Source of the DNA: Pseudomonas proteolytica
Lineage (GTDB): Bacteria; Pseudomonadota; Gammaproteobacteria; Pseudomonadales; Pseudomonadaceae
DNA length: 64,000 bases
Direction of reading: 5' to 3'
Assembly: GCF_007858275.1 (NCBI RefSeq)
Contig: NZ_VFEV01000019.1
Location: 61,261 to 125,260, forward strand
Numbering within the stretch: the first letter of the stretch is position 1; the number at the start of each line of letters is the position of its first letter. The notes beneath the pieces are model-generated. The model ran no database searches and had not been told where the DNA came from. It worked only from the letters and a program-made list of their open reading frames with translations. The translations under genes and the position numbers were made by a program. Positions 1 through 9,049 of this stretch are shown piece after piece.

Positions 1-570
1 GTTGACGTCCCCGGTTGCCAGGTCGCAGGTGGCAGCAGGGCTGACAAACCGCACGGCGTTGCCGAGCAGCAGGGTGAAACTCTCCGGGGTGTTGTCCATC
101 CGGTTCACCCGGATGGCCCCGGCCGGGAGGGTACCGTCGGTGACCGGCCCGGTTTTATAGAACTTCAGCGTCGCGCCGGTGAAGCTGTGGACTTGTCCTG
201 AGAATCTGCTCTGCTGGTTATGCAATGCGAACGGATAATCGATGCCTGCGGCATTCGTGAGTCTCAGGCGTACGCCCACACCTGGCGCTTCGGTGCGATA
301 GGCCGCTGGGTAGCCGGGGTCTTTGGTCTGGTAGCGCCCGGTGATCGTCAACAGTGTCCAGGTGGGGCAGTTCGTGGTGAAGGCCTGCGCTGTGCCGCTG
401 AAGGTACCACTGAAAATTTCGGCACCCACCGGGAGACTGGCCGGTACGGTGACAGTGGCGGGCATGTTGAGGGTCAGTGTGTCGTTCTGATACCGGTCGC
501 ACGCGGCGTGCGCGGCGCTCGAGAGGCCGGACATTAGCAGTGTTGCAATGAGTTTGATGGGGTGTTTCAT
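1..570 (-). CDS. Putative fimbrial tip adhesin/minor subunit, 3' end outside window
   Basis: The frame is open from an ATG at 570 to the window edge, giving 190 codons with no stop. The N-terminus (MKHPIKLIATLLMSGLSSAA then HAA|C) is a classical signal peptide of about 23 residues. The mature part is beta-rich with cysteines near its start (ACDRYQ), near residue 67 (TNCPTW) and near the edge (ATCDLA). Last gene of a pilin-chaperone-chaperone-usher operon, starting 41 bp after the usher stop, the usual place of a tip adhesin. It would be secreted to the periplasm, bound by one of the chaperones and exported first through the usher. Receptor unknown. The adhesin role is inferred from position and signal peptide; a minor pilin is the alternative. 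Confidence 0.7.
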   Translation of the reverse strand, partial: MKHPIKLIATLLMSGLSSAAHAACDRYQNDTLTLNMPATVTVPASLPVGAEIFSGTFSGTAQAFTTNCPTWTLLTITGRYQTKDPGYPAAYRTEAPGVGVRLRLTNAAGIDYPFALHNQQSRFSGQVHSFTGATLKFYKTGPVTDGTLPAGAIRVNRMDNTPESFTLLLGNAVRFVSPAATCDLATGDVN

Positions 571-611
571 CGTCAGTCCTGCGCTGGGAAATAGGGCGTG
601 TGCGTGGCTGT

Positions 612-3098
612 CTACAACGCGGCGTTGGCTGCATCGCCCCGGCAGGTGCCTGCGTGCAGATGACGCAGCCGCTGGGTGCCAGCCGCCTGCGCCTGGGCGT
701 TCACGTCGTAGTGCAACTGGCACGCGGTGCTGGCGTCGGCGCCCCACCTGACGGTCAATTGGCCCAACGGGCGGGCCACGCGGACAAACGCTTTGCCGCC
801 CTGGCCGACAACTCCGACGCTGGCACCGTCCTCGTCGAACACATCGGCACCGAACGGCAGCGGGCTGCGGTCCTGGCGCGGTGCCGTGATCAATAAGGCC
901 TGACCGCTGATCGTGCCGAATTGCAGCTTGACCACCGAACCGGCGCGGGGCGCCACATTCTGCGAGGCCGTCTTGAGCTCGACATCGACGGGCAGGTCCT
1001 TGGGGTCCAGTTCGACGATGTTCTGGCGGTAGGGCGTCAGGTGGGGCACCACGGCAAAGCCGCCGTCGGTGACTTGCGAACGGTGGTGACCATTGATTTG
1101 CGCGCCCTGGGCGTCGGGGGCTTGGACGATGCCCAGGGTATCGCCCAGTTCGGGGGCAAAAATCACCCCGCCCGAGTGGGCGACAATGCCCCCGGTCATG
1201 CCCAGGGAGGTCGAACGGTAGGCGTCGCTCTGGCCATAACCGGCAGACAGCACGCCATGGTTTGTCTGGTATTTCGCGTCGGCGCTGGTGGTGCTGCCGC
1301 TGCCCTGGGCCCGGCTGCGGCTGACGCTGTAGCTCAGTTGACTGTGTTCGCCCAGGCTGCCGCCCAGGCTGATCCGCTCACCGCTGCCTTGGTCGCCGCG
1401 GTAGGCCGTGGTAGTCAAGGTTGGCGAGCGGGCGCCGCTGCCCAGTGGCAGGCTCAAGGTGACGTCTACTTGCTGAGTGACCCTTTCACTGAGCACGTCA
1501 CGGCTGCGTTGGGCGCTGACGGTGTAGTGAAGGCCTTTCCAGGTGCTGCTGTACCCCGCCGTGAACGTCAGGTTGCCCTGCGCGCGGTTCCAGTAGTTTT
1601 GTGCAGAACCTGTCAGGTACACCGAACCGCTGCCCACGCCCTGGCTCAGGCTCAGGTCCGTGCGGGCGCGCAGGCGGGTCACGTCGTCCAGGTTCAGCCC
1701 GTCGATGGCGAGGTCGCGAATGCGCGCAGCGTCGCCCAGGCTCAGGAAACCGGTGGTGGAGTAACGGTAAGCGCCAAGGGCAAAGTGGGTGCCGGTGTCT
1801 GCGAAGTTCTTGCTGTAGCGCAGTTGTACGCTCTGCCCGTCACGGGAGCCGTGACCCGGCAGATGGGCATTTGAATGGGTCAGGTCGACAGACAGCGCAC
1901 CCCATGGCGTATTGAATGCCGTGCCCAGCAACTGCGATTGGTAGTCGTCACCCATCATGGCGCCGGTGTAGCCGGTCAGCAGATTGTTCAGGCCATGCTG
2001 ATAAGTGGCCTGCACCAGGCTGGGCGGATGCCGCAGGCCGATTTCATCAAGTTGACCGACACTCAACGAGTGGCGGTGATAGCCGGGACGCAGCAGGTTG
2101 GCATTGGCGGCGAACGGCACGATGAACGCGCGCTGGCGCCCGTCGGCTTCGGTGATCGTCACGCTCAGGTCTCCGCCATAACCGGTCGGGGAAAAGTCCT
2201 TGAGCACAAAGGGGCCAGGCGCGACGGAGACTTCGTCCAACAACACGCCGCGCTGGCGCACGCTGACGCGGGCGTTGGTCTCGGCGACGCCGCGCACCAC
2301 GGGCGCAAAACCGGTCAGGGAGTCCGGCAGCATGCGGTCATCACTCGACACACTGGCACCGCGCAGGCGCACGCTGTCGAACAGCTCGCCCGGTGTGTAG
2401 ATTTCGCCCACCATCAACTGTGATTGCCACGCGCTCAGCTCGCGCTGCACATAGGTGGCGTTGCTTTGATAGCCGCTGGCATTGTTGGAGTGGCTGTAAC
2501 TGGCGTCGTGACGCCAGTGCCAATCACCCAGATTGAGCCCGGTGTTGAGGCCCAGGTACATCGAGCCCCGTGAGCGCCCGCCGGCCTGGGTGCTGAAGGT
2601 ATTGGCGTTGTAGCGCACAAAGGCGGCATCGATGCCGCTGTCCCAGTGCCGTGGGTCGATGTAGCCCCGCGCCTGGCGAGCCAGGTAAACCTGTGGCACC
2701 TGCAGGTCCAGGCGGTTTTCGCCTGGGTCAAATTGGCCGCTGGCGCCAGGCAGATAAGTGGCGATATCGGCGCAGGGGGCAAATGCGGCGTTGCCCAGGT
2801 CGATACCAAACCGCTGCAGCGCATCACGCTCCAGGCACACCTGGGCGCTACGCTGGCCGTCGAGTGCGACGAAGGTCAAGGTTTCGCGTCCGATCCACTG
2901 CCCGTTGAGGTGTACCTCGGTGCGGTAACTGCCGGGCAGCACCACGTTACCCTGGTTGAACTTGGCAATATCGACCTGCAAACCCGCTGCTGCACCGGCG
3001 AAGAAGGCCGGGTTGAACTCGACGTGTTCGGCACTGTGGGCGCCCATGGCATAGGCGCCGCTCAGCAGCAGGCTAGGCACCAGGGTGTTGAAACTCAT
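612..3098 (-). CDS. Fimbrial outer-membrane usher (FimD/PapC family)
   Basis: Encodes 828 residues, the normal size of a fimbrial usher, the outer-membrane pore that recruits chaperone-subunit complexes and assembles the fibre. After a signal peptide (MSFNTLVPSLLLSGAYAMGA) comes the usher N-terminal domain (EFNPAFFAG; FNQGNVVLPGSYRTEVHLNG). The beta-barrel/plug region includes GFAPVVRGVAETNARVSVRQ and PGPFVLKDFSPTGYGGDL. The C-terminal domains end with two cysteines (STACQLHYD and AGTCRGD). An in-frame ATG lies 42 bp upstream at 3140, but the signal peptide begins cleanly at 3098, so that start is preferred. It lies between the second chaperone (254-bp gap containing a palindrome and a REP element) and the putative adhesin. 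Confidence 0.92.
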   Translation of the reverse strand: MSFNTLVPSLLLSGAYAMGAHSAEHVEFNPAFFAGAAAGLQVDIAKFNQGNVVLPGSYRTEVHLNGQWIGRETLTFVALDGQRSAQVCLERDALQRFGIDLGNAAFAPCADIATYLPGASGQFDPGENRLDLQVPQVYLARQARGYIDPRHWDSGIDAAFVRYNANTFSTQAGGRSRGSMYLGLNTGLNLGDWHWRHDASYSHSNNASGYQSNATYVQRELSAWQSQLMVGEIYTPGELFDSVRLRGASVSSDDRMLPDSLTGFAPVVRGVAETNARVSVRQRGVLLDEVSVAPGPFVLKDFSPTGYGGDLSVTITEADGRQRAFIVPFAANANLLRPGYHRHSLSVGQLDEIGLRHPPSLVQATYQHGLNNLLTGYTGAMMGDDYQSQLLGTAFNTPWGALSVDLTHSNAHLPGHGSRDGQSVQLRYSKNFADTGTHFALGAYRYSTTGFLSLGDAARIRDLAIDGLNLDDVTRLRARTDLSLSQGVGSGSVYLTGSAQNYWNRAQGNLTFTAGYSSTWKGLHYTVSAQRSRDVLSERVTQQVDVTLSLPLGSGARSPTLTTTAYRGDQGSGERISLGGSLGEHSQLSYSVSRSRAQGSGSTTSADAKYQTNHGVLSAGYGQSDAYRSTSLGMTGGIVAHSGGVIFAPELGDTLGIVQAPDAQGAQINGHHRSQVTDGGFAVVPHLTPYRQNIVELDPKDLPVDVELKTASQNVAPRAGSVVKLQFGTISGQALLITAPRQDRSPLPFGADVFDEDGASVGVVGQGGKAFVRVARPLGQLTVRWGADASTACQLHYDVNAQAQAAGTQRLRHLHAGTCRGDAANAAL

Positions 3099-3200
3099 AT
3101 CTACGATTCTCAAAGGCAAGTGCTGTCCAAATCCCGGCATAGGGCGTCCCTACCCCGGGCAGTGGGCATTCAGCGAAGGCATGTGTTGAAGAATTAATCC

Positions 3201-3321
3201 GCGCCGCCCCATATCGCGCGGCGCCTGCTGTGGCCAGCGGGCTTACTGTGGCGAGCGGGCTTGTCGGAACGCCGCATCGCCCGCGCTGGGCTGCGAAGCA
3301 GCCCCAACAAAGCCCGCCACA
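3201..3321. repeat. Hairpin plus degenerate REP pair between chaperone and usher genes
   Basis: A GC hairpin (GCGCCGC at 3201-3207 pairing with GCGGCGC at 3218-3224) has no T-run, so it is not a classical terminator. Beside it, 3229-3321 holds REP-like sequence starting TGTGGCCAGCGGGCTTAC and ending GCCCGCCACA, with an inner GGGCTGCGAAGCAGCCC hairpin. Lying inside the fimbrial operon, these structures could stabilise the upstream chaperone-pilin message or reduce read-through into the usher gene. Confidence 0.7.
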
Positions 3322-3351
3322 GCTCCCATTACCGATGCCGTCATTGGCCCA

Positions 3352-4101
3352 TCATGGACAGACCTCGGTGGTGTGCCGCACCTTTGCCCCGAAATCATCC
3401 AGTGTCTCAAACGCCACAGTCGCGCAGCTGTTCAAAGGCGCGGTGAGCCGAGGTAAGGCGAAGCGCTGGCGGCCACCGGGTATCACCATGTTTTCAGCAC
3501 CCGAGGCCGCGGGTTCGCGCACGTGCTGCTGCTCTGCCACCCGCACGCGGATCTGTTCGAAGGTCACGTGGTAAGGGCTTGGATTGAACACGTCCAAAGC
3601 CTGGCCCTGCTCGGTGGCCACGCGCTGCCACTGCAGCTTGCCGGGCGCGGCCTCGACTCCGTAGGGCAGGTTGGCCGGGCGCAGGAACAGCTTGATGCGC
3701 GAGCGGAAAGCCAGCTGAAACTGATTGCTCTGTGCAGCGCCCTGGCGCTGTGAGGGCACCTCCAGCAGGTTGAACCAGAACAGGCCTTCCTGGGCCGAGG
3801 GCAGGTTCTGGCCGGTATAAGCCAGACGCACAACCTGTTGCTTGCCAGGCTCCATGCGAAAAATCGGCGGGATGACCACAAAAGGTGCAGTGGCCACGTC
3901 CGGGGTGGATTGTTCATCGCCGCTGTCCAGCCACGCCTGGACCAGCACCGGAGCCTGGTTCTTGCTCTCCAGCCGGACGGTCACTTCGTTGTCGTTCTGT
4001 GGATAGACAATGCGGGTGCTGTTGACGATAACGCTCGCTTGCACGGCGGCGCTGCTCAACAGCGCAACGGTCAACGTCATGAAGCGGGTGGTGGCACTCA
4101 T
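3352..4101 (-). CDS. Periplasmic fimbrial chaperone 2 (PapD/FimC family)
   Basis: Encodes 249 residues: a signal peptide (cleavage after about residue 22, ..AAVQA|SVIV), then the two immunoglobulin-like domains of the family. Recognisable segments are VIVNSTRIVYPQNDNEVTVR, PPIFRMEPGKQQVVRLAYTG and GLFWFNLLEVP, the last being the family signature. It caps pilus subunits by donor-strand complementation and delivers them to the usher. Its ATG overlaps the stop of the preceding chaperone by 4 bp, so translation is probably coupled. The two chaperones are clearly related paralogues; one may serve the pilin and the other the tip protein. Confidence 0.92.
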   Translation of the reverse strand: MSATTRFMTLTVALLSSAAVQASVIVNSTRIVYPQNDNEVTVRLESKNQAPVLVQAWLDSGDEQSTPDVATAPFVVIPPIFRMEPGKQQVVRLAYTGQNLPSAQEGLFWFNLLEVPSQRQGAAQSNQFQLAFRSRIKLFLRPANLPYGVEAAPGKLQWQRVATEQGQALDVFNPSPYHVTFEQIRVRVAEQQHVREPAASGAENMVIPGGRQRFALPRLTAPLNSCATVAFETLDDFGAKVRHTTEVCP

Positions 4102-4886
4102 GGCGTGACTCGCTTGGCGGGCGTAGGGCCAAGGTCAACGGAATGGCGTACGCGGGCGCCAAAATCGCTGACCGTGGTGAACTCCACTTTGGCCTCGCCG
4201 TGGGGGCGCTGGCGTAGCAGGGGGAGTGCAAACACCTTCACGCCTCCACCCGGTAGCAGCAGGCTGTCATCGGCGGCTTTGTTCGGCGCTTTACTGAAGC
4301 GTTGGCCATCGCTCAACAACTCGATCGAGGCAAGCGAAATATGGTACGGCGTCGGGTTGCTGGCTTGCAGGGCCAGGCCTTGTTCGTGGGCCAGCAGTTG
4401 CCATTGCAGTTTTGCCGGCGCGCTGTCGACCGGGTAAGGCAGGGCTTGTGGGCGCAGAAAGACGCGCAAGCGGGTGCGGAATGACAATTCAATCTGGTTC
4501 TTTTGCATCGCGTCGGTGGCAAGCGGCGGCACTTCCAGCACGTTGAGCCAGAACAGGCTTTCGCGGTCCTCGGCTATCGGCTCGCCGGTGTACCGCAGGC
4601 GTATCGCCTGTTGCTGGTGGGGCTCGATGCGCAAGATCGGTGGCGACAGGGTGAACGGGGTTTTCGCCGCCGCGGGGGGCGAATGCCGATCACCGGCGTC
4701 CAGCCAGGCTTGCACCAGCGCGGGACGTGTCCCTTTGTTCTCCAGGCGCACCACCACCTCCTGCTGTTGCGCGGGGTAGATCACCCGTGTGCCGTGAACA
4801 ATCACCCCGGCATGGGATGGCGGGGGCAGTAGCAATAACAAGCAGCAGGCACAGGCGAGCAGCACCCGGCAGTTTGTTGTTTTCAT
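4098..4886 (-). CDS. Periplasmic fimbrial chaperone 1 (PapD/FimC family)
   Basis: Encodes 262 residues with a signal peptide (MKTTNCRVLLACACCLLLLL.. to ..SHA|GVIV) and the PapD fold markers GVIVHGTRVIYPAQQQEVVV, PPILRIEPHQQQAIRLRYTG and LFWLNVLEVPPLA. It is the second gene of the operon, 79 bp after the pilin stop, and is followed by a second chaperone that overlaps it by 4 bp. Expected role: folding and capping subunits in the periplasm. The C-terminal tail (LGPTPAKRVTP) runs beyond the second domain. Confidence 0.92.
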   Translation of the reverse strand: MKTTNCRVLLACACCLLLLLPPPSHAGVIVHGTRVIYPAQQQEVVVRLENKGTRPALVQAWLDAGDRHSPPAAAKTPFTLSPPILRIEPHQQQAIRLRYTGEPIAEDRESLFWLNVLEVPPLATDAMQKNQIELSFRTRLRVFLRPQALPYPVDSAPAKLQWQLLAHEQGLALQASNPTPYHISLASIELLSDGQRFSKAPNKAADDSLLLPGGGVKVFALPLLRQRPHGEAKVEFTTVSDFGARVRHSVDLGPTPAKRVTP

Positions 4887-4965
4887 TGTCTGAAATCTCT
4901 TCGCATCAGGCAGTACCGACCTGCGCGATTCACGCAGGTCGACACTGGCAAGGCTGGTTGCGCCC

Positions 4966-5544
4966 TTACTCGGCGTACTCGATCAAAAAGCCGACACGGG
5001 TCTTGACCTTGCCTTCGGTGGCAGGCGCGCTGGCGTACATTTGCGCAGCCAGGGGGATCAGTGCCTGGTTGTCGGCGATCACCACACCGGTGGATTTCTC
5101 GCTGTAAAGATTGATCGGCGTGCCATCGCGGTTGGTGACTTCGATCTGTACGTTCTTGGCGTTGCTGCTGTCGGACGGATTATCGTAACCGTCGATGTTC
5201 AAGCGCCCGGTTGCCACATCAATGGCCGGGCTGGTCGGGTCAAAGGCCACCATGGCGGTGCGCCCGTTGGTGCAACTGCCTTCGCCGGGGGCGCCAATAC
5301 GGATGGTGAAGCCCGTGAGGTTGGCGCGATTGCCTGCGACGGCCAGGCGCGCAGCCGACACGCCCCCCAGGTTGATGTCCTTGACCACTGCCCCAGAGCC
5401 CGGTGCTGCGCCCTCGATCGTGCAGGTGACATCGGTCACCAGACCGCTGAAGTTGATAACGCCATCTGCTGCGTGGGCGGCTTGTGAAACTGCGGCGGCC
5501 AAGGCCAGCGCGGCTGTAAGCGTGGATACAGTGTTGCCTTTCAT
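4966..5544 (-). CDS. Major fimbrial subunit (FimA-type pilin)
   Basis: Encodes 192 residues with a signal peptide cleaved near ..AAHA|ADG. The mature protein has the type 1 pilin pattern: GVINFSGLVTDVTCTIEGAA near the N-terminus, with a first cysteine pairing with the one in GEGSCTNGR, and a C-terminal beta strand ending in an aromatic residue two before the end (VGFLIEYAE), which the chaperone binds. It is the first gene of the operon, the usual place of the most abundant subunit, so its promoter should lie in 5545-5861. Confidence 0.88.
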   Translation of the reverse strand: MKGNTVSTLTAALALAAAVSQAAHAADGVINFSGLVTDVTCTIEGAAPGSGAVVKDINLGGVSAARLAVAGNRANLTGFTIRIGAPGEGSCTNGRTAMVAFDPTSPAIDVATGRLNIDGYDNPSDSSNAKNVQIEVTNRDGTPINLYSEKSTGVVIADNQALIPLAAQMYASAPATEGKVKTRVGFLIEYAE

Positions 5545-5861
5545 CGTGTTTCCAGTCGTGAGTCATCGGGGTGGCCCGCCAGTGTTTCAAACGCTGGGTG
5601 CTTAAATGGCGGGGAGCCCTAATTTGTCTGTTTGCGCGCGTTGCATCTATAGAGAAGTAGCGAGTTTTGTCTCGTAATTGTTCGAAAACAAAATTAATAA
5701 ATTCCAGAATTTTCTGTAGTACTAAGAATGGTCTGTAGGTAATTGCTGTAGGCATCTAACTTATTGCTGTGTTGTATTGATCCTAGTGTGTGGCCGGGTA
5801 TACCGTGCTTGCAGTAACAGATCAGGTATGTGCTGCTGCATTCATTTAAGCGAGGCTATTT
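5545..5861. promoter_or_regulatory. AT-rich intergenic control region of the fimbrial operon and the response regulator
   Basis: This 317-bp gap separates divergent genes and is much more AT-rich than its surroundings, notably at 5660-5770. It must hold the promoters of both. CTGTAG occurs three times in the same orientation (5714, 5733, 5746), and TTCGAA lies at about 5681. These could be binding sites for the regulator, but no established consensus was recognised. No gene was seen in it. Confidence 0.5.
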
Positions 5862-6557
5862 ATGCCTACTTCAATTGCCACCCCTTATACCGTCATGCTG
5901 CTGGACGACCACGCAATGGTCCGCCAGGGCATCGAGCTGGGCTTGCGCAAAGAGACCGATCTGGACGTGGTCGGATCATTCGGAACGGGGCGGGAGTTGT
6001 TGGAAGCGCTGGCCCGGCGCCCGGTGGATGTGGTGGTCATGGACTTTATCCTGGCCCCCTCGGACAGCGATGGCATCAGCCTGATCCAGGCGCTGAACAG
6101 GCGTTTCAGGCAGTGCCGGCCGTTGATTGTCTGTTCGCACTACACGCCGGCCACGGTTTCACTGTCATTGAAAGCGGGATGTTGGGGGATTCTGGGTAAA
6201 ACCCAGAACTTGACGGAGTTGATTACGGCGATTCGCACCGTCGCCCAGGGCCGCATATACCTGCAACCTTGTATGGTGCCAGCCCTGCAGGGCATGCAAT
6301 CGGTGCTTGAGGTCGCGAGCATGAAGTCGAAAATGGACTTTGCAACGCCGTTGCAATTGAACGCTTGTCTCTCACCCAAGGAGCAAGAAGTACTGCGGTG
6401 TTTTTTGGATGGTATGTCGGTGAACTCAATTGCGGCAAAGTTCTCGCGTAGTGCAAGTACGATCAGCACACAAAAACAATCGGCTTATCGAAAGTTGGGA
6501 ATCAGCAGCGACAGTGAACTGTTCAAGTTCACGCACCAGTTCAGGAAGTCGGGATAA
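5862..6557 (+). CDS. NarL/FixJ-type response regulator (LuxR HTH), likely fimbrial regulator
   Basis: Encodes 231 residues. The receiver domain is complete: acidic pair in MLLDDH (about residues 15-16), phosphoacceptor Asp in VVVMDF (about 66), and the conserved lysine in GILGKT. A linker follows, then a C-terminal LuxR helix-turn-helix (LSPKEQEVLRCFLDGMSVNS and IAAKFSRSASTISTQKQSAY). The layout resembles RcsB, EvgA and FimZ. No histidine kinase gene is adjacent. Being divergent from the pilin gene with a shared control region, it most likely switches the fimbrial operon. That target is inferred from position only. Confidence 0.88.
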   Translation: MPTSIATPYTVMLLDDHAMVRQGIELGLRKETDLDVVGSFGTGRELLEALARRPVDVVVMDFILAPSDSDGISLIQALNRRFRQCRPLIVCSHYTPATVSLSLKAGCWGILGKTQNLTELITAIRTVAQGRIYLQPCMVPALQGMQSVLEVASMKSKMDFATPLQLNACLSPKEQEVLRCFLDGMSVNSIAAKFSRSASTISTQKQSAYRKLGISSDSELFKFTHQFRKSG

Positions 6558-6611
6558 CCTGACGGGAGGCTGAACCTGGCCCCTTCCACAGGCGGGGTTC
6601 GGCCTTGACCG

Positions 6612-7232
6612 TCAAACCGGGTCATCCAGGTAACGCAGGGCGAAACGCTCGGTCGCCAAGCGTGCGGGCATCAACAGGTGCGGGGCCACCAGCATCATCA
6701 CTTGATAGACCACGACTCGCACCTCAGCCTCGCGATCAAGAATCCGCTGGTAATCCAGGGAAAACAGCAGGGTCATGGTGATCTGCTCCACCAGTTGGCC
6801 CAGGGCCTGGGTTTCGCTGACCAACTGGCCTTCGGTCTTGAGCCGCGCCAACAGTGAAGCCAGGGTGCGCTTGAGTGCGGTCAGCAGGTTGCGAATGCCC
6901 TTGGCCAGCTTCGGCAAGCGCCCGGCGAGGTTCGACAGGTCCTGGAACAGGAACCGATAGTGCGCCATGCGTTCGACGATCAAGTGCAGGAACAACCAGT
7001 AATCCTCCGGCGCCAACTGCACTTGCGCCGGTGGGTCGAGCAGTGGGGCCAGTTCGCCCTGGAAGCGCTCGAACAGCCCGATGACCAGGGGTTCCTTGCC
7101 ATGGAAGTGGTAATAGAGGTTGCCGGGGCTGATCCCCATTTCATTGGCCACTTCCATGGTTGAAACATTCGGCTCGCCCTTTTGGTTGAACAACTGCAGG
7201 GCACATTCAAGGATACGGTCGCGGGTTTTCAT
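6612..7232 (-). CDS. phaD: PhaD, TetR-family regulator of PHA metabolism
   Basis: Encodes 206 residues. The N-terminal TetR helix-turn-helix is clear (TRDRILECALQLFNQKGEPN; EVANEMGISPGNLYYHFHGK), followed by a helical ligand domain. It is the last gene of phaC1-phaZ-phaC2-phaD and starts 32 bp after the phaC2 stop. In P. putida, PhaD activates the pha promoters in response to a fatty-acid intermediate. The phasin genes phaI and phaF, which normally follow convergently, are not here: the next gene is the fimbrial regulator. They may lie beyond the left edge or elsewhere. Confidence 0.93.
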   Translation of the reverse strand: MKTRDRILECALQLFNQKGEPNVSTMEVANEMGISPGNLYYHFHGKEPLVIGLFERFQGELAPLLDPPAQVQLAPEDYWLFLHLIVERMAHYRFLFQDLSNLAGRLPKLAKGIRNLLTALKRTLASLLARLKTEGQLVSETQALGQLVEQITMTLLFSLDYQRILDREAEVRVVVYQVMMLVAPHLLMPARLATERFALRYLDDPV

Positions 7233-7264
7233 CCAGTCTTCTTAGTGTTCAAGGGGCCAGGGTG

Positions 7265-8947
7265 TCAGCGAACCCGCACATAGGTGCCGGGCGCCGCCTC
7301 CATCGGTGGGTAGTTCTGGTTGCCCAGGGCCGTCAGGGTCTCGCGCTGCACTCCGGAGCGTTGCTGGATCCACTCAAGCCACTGCGGCCACCAACTGCCC
7401 TCGATATGGCTGGCGTCGTAGTACCAGGCGCGCGGGTCGCTGCTCAGCTTGAGGTTTTCGACAAAGTTGGCCTTGGGGTTGCCCGGGGGGTTGAGGATGC
7501 TCTGGATGTGCCCGCTGTTGGAGAGCACGAAGCGTTTTTCACCGCCCAGCAGCAAGGTCGAGCGGTAGACTGCGTCCCACGGCGTGATGTGATCGTTGAT
7601 CCCGGCCACGCTGAAGCTGTCGACCGTGACTTTCTGCAAATCGATGGGCGTACCACACACTTCCAGGCCACCGGGATGGCTCAGCGGGTTGTGCTTGAAG
7701 AAGTCCAGCAGATCGCCGTGCAAGGCTGCCGGCAAGCGGGTGTTGTCGTTGTTCCAGTACAGGATGTCGAACGCCGGTGGTTCCTTGCCCAGCAGGTAGT
7801 TGTTGATCCAGTAGTTCCAGATCAGGTCGTTGGGGCGCATCCAGGCGAAGACCTTGGCCATGTCGCGGCCATCCAGCACCCCTTGTTGGTAGGAGCGGCG
7901 CTTGGCTGCCTCCAGGGTCTGTTCGTCGGCAAACAGCATGGCGGGGCTGTCGATCTGGCTGTCCAGCAGGCTGACCAGGTAGGTGGCGCTGGCGACCCGG
8001 CGTTGTTGGCGCTTGGCCTGCAGGTGGCCTTGCAGGGCCGCGATGGTCAGGCCACCGGCGCAGGCGCCCATCAGGTTCACTTCACGGGCGCCGCTGATTG
8101 CCCGGCAGATATTCAGCGCCTCTTCCAGCGCCGCCACATAAGTGGACAGGCCCCATTCGCGATGGCGCACATCCGGGTTGCGCCAACTGACCATAAACAC
8201 CTGCAGGCCGTTCTTCAGGGCGTATTGCACGAAGCTGTTGGCCGGGCTCAAATCGAAAATGTAGTACTTGTTGATTTGCGGCGGCACCACCAGCAGCGGC
8301 TTGGCGTACTGTTTTTCGCTCATGGGCTTGTACTGGATCAACTCCAGCAGTTCATTGCGAAACACCACCGAGCCTGGCGTGGTGGCGACTGTCTTGCCCA
8401 CCTCAAACGCCTGCTTGCTGACTTGGCGCGGCAGGCCGTTGTTGTGCAGCACGTCATCGAACAGATTGCCCATGCCGCGTACCACGCTGTTGCCACCGGA
8501 GTTGAGCAACTCCTTGATCGCCAGCGGGTTGAGCAGGGTATTGGACGGCGACACCGCATCGTTGAGCAACGAGAAGACAAAGTGTGCACGCGCGCGATCG
8601 TCGTCACTCAAGTGGCTGTCGTCGATCCAGTGCCGGGTCTGTTTCTGCCAGCTCAAATAGGCTTGCAGGCTGCCCCGGTACAGGGGGTTGAGTTTCCAGG
8701 TGGGGTCGGCAAAGCGGCTGTCGTGGGGGTTGGGCTCATGTACGGTTTCACCCAATAGCACCCGACCCAGTTGCCCACCCAGCGCCAGGGCATGGCGGGC
8801 GCTGTGCAACGGGTTGCGCAAGCCATGGGCCGCGACACTGCGCAGGGTCGACAGCAGATCCCGGCCGCGCAGGCCGGTGATTGCACTTTGTGCATTGATG
8901 AACGCGGCGGGTGTGGGGGCCGGGACATTTACGGGTCTGTCACGCAT
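7265..8947 (-). CDS. phaC2: PhaC2, class II poly(3-hydroxyalkanoate) synthase
   Basis: Encodes 560 residues, the family length. It polymerises medium-chain (R)-3-hydroxyacyl-CoA on the surface of cytoplasmic granules. The lipase-like box carries the nucleophilic cysteine (NLMGACAGGLTIA). The catalytic Asp lies in SVAGINDHITPW and the His in LSNSGHIQSILNPPGNP. The alpha/beta hydrolase core begins at KPLLVVPPQINKYYIFDLSP. It lies between phaZ and phaD and is a clear paralogue of phaC1. The start near MRDRPVNVP is conventional for PhaC2. Confidence 0.96.
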   Translation of the reverse strand: MRDRPVNVPAPTPAAFINAQSAITGLRGRDLLSTLRSVAAHGLRNPLHSARHALALGGQLGRVLLGETVHEPNPHDSRFADPTWKLNPLYRGSLQAYLSWQKQTRHWIDDSHLSDDDRARAHFVFSLLNDAVSPSNTLLNPLAIKELLNSGGNSVVRGMGNLFDDVLHNNGLPRQVSKQAFEVGKTVATTPGSVVFRNELLELIQYKPMSEKQYAKPLLVVPPQINKYYIFDLSPANSFVQYALKNGLQVFMVSWRNPDVRHREWGLSTYVAALEEALNICRAISGAREVNLMGACAGGLTIAALQGHLQAKRQQRRVASATYLVSLLDSQIDSPAMLFADEQTLEAAKRRSYQQGVLDGRDMAKVFAWMRPNDLIWNYWINNYLLGKEPPAFDILYWNNDNTRLPAALHGDLLDFFKHNPLSHPGGLEVCGTPIDLQKVTVDSFSVAGINDHITPWDAVYRSTLLLGGEKRFVLSNSGHIQSILNPPGNPKANFVENLKLSSDPRAWYYDASHIEGSWWPQWLEWIQQRSGVQRETLTALGNQNYPPMEAAPGTYVRVR

Positions 8948-9049
8948 GGGTCAACACTCCTTCGTCAATTCGCCAACAAGCACGCCAGTTCAGAACCATA
9001 GTCGGTTCTGGCCAAGTTGCGCGTAAGGGTCGTCCTGACCCGCTACTGC

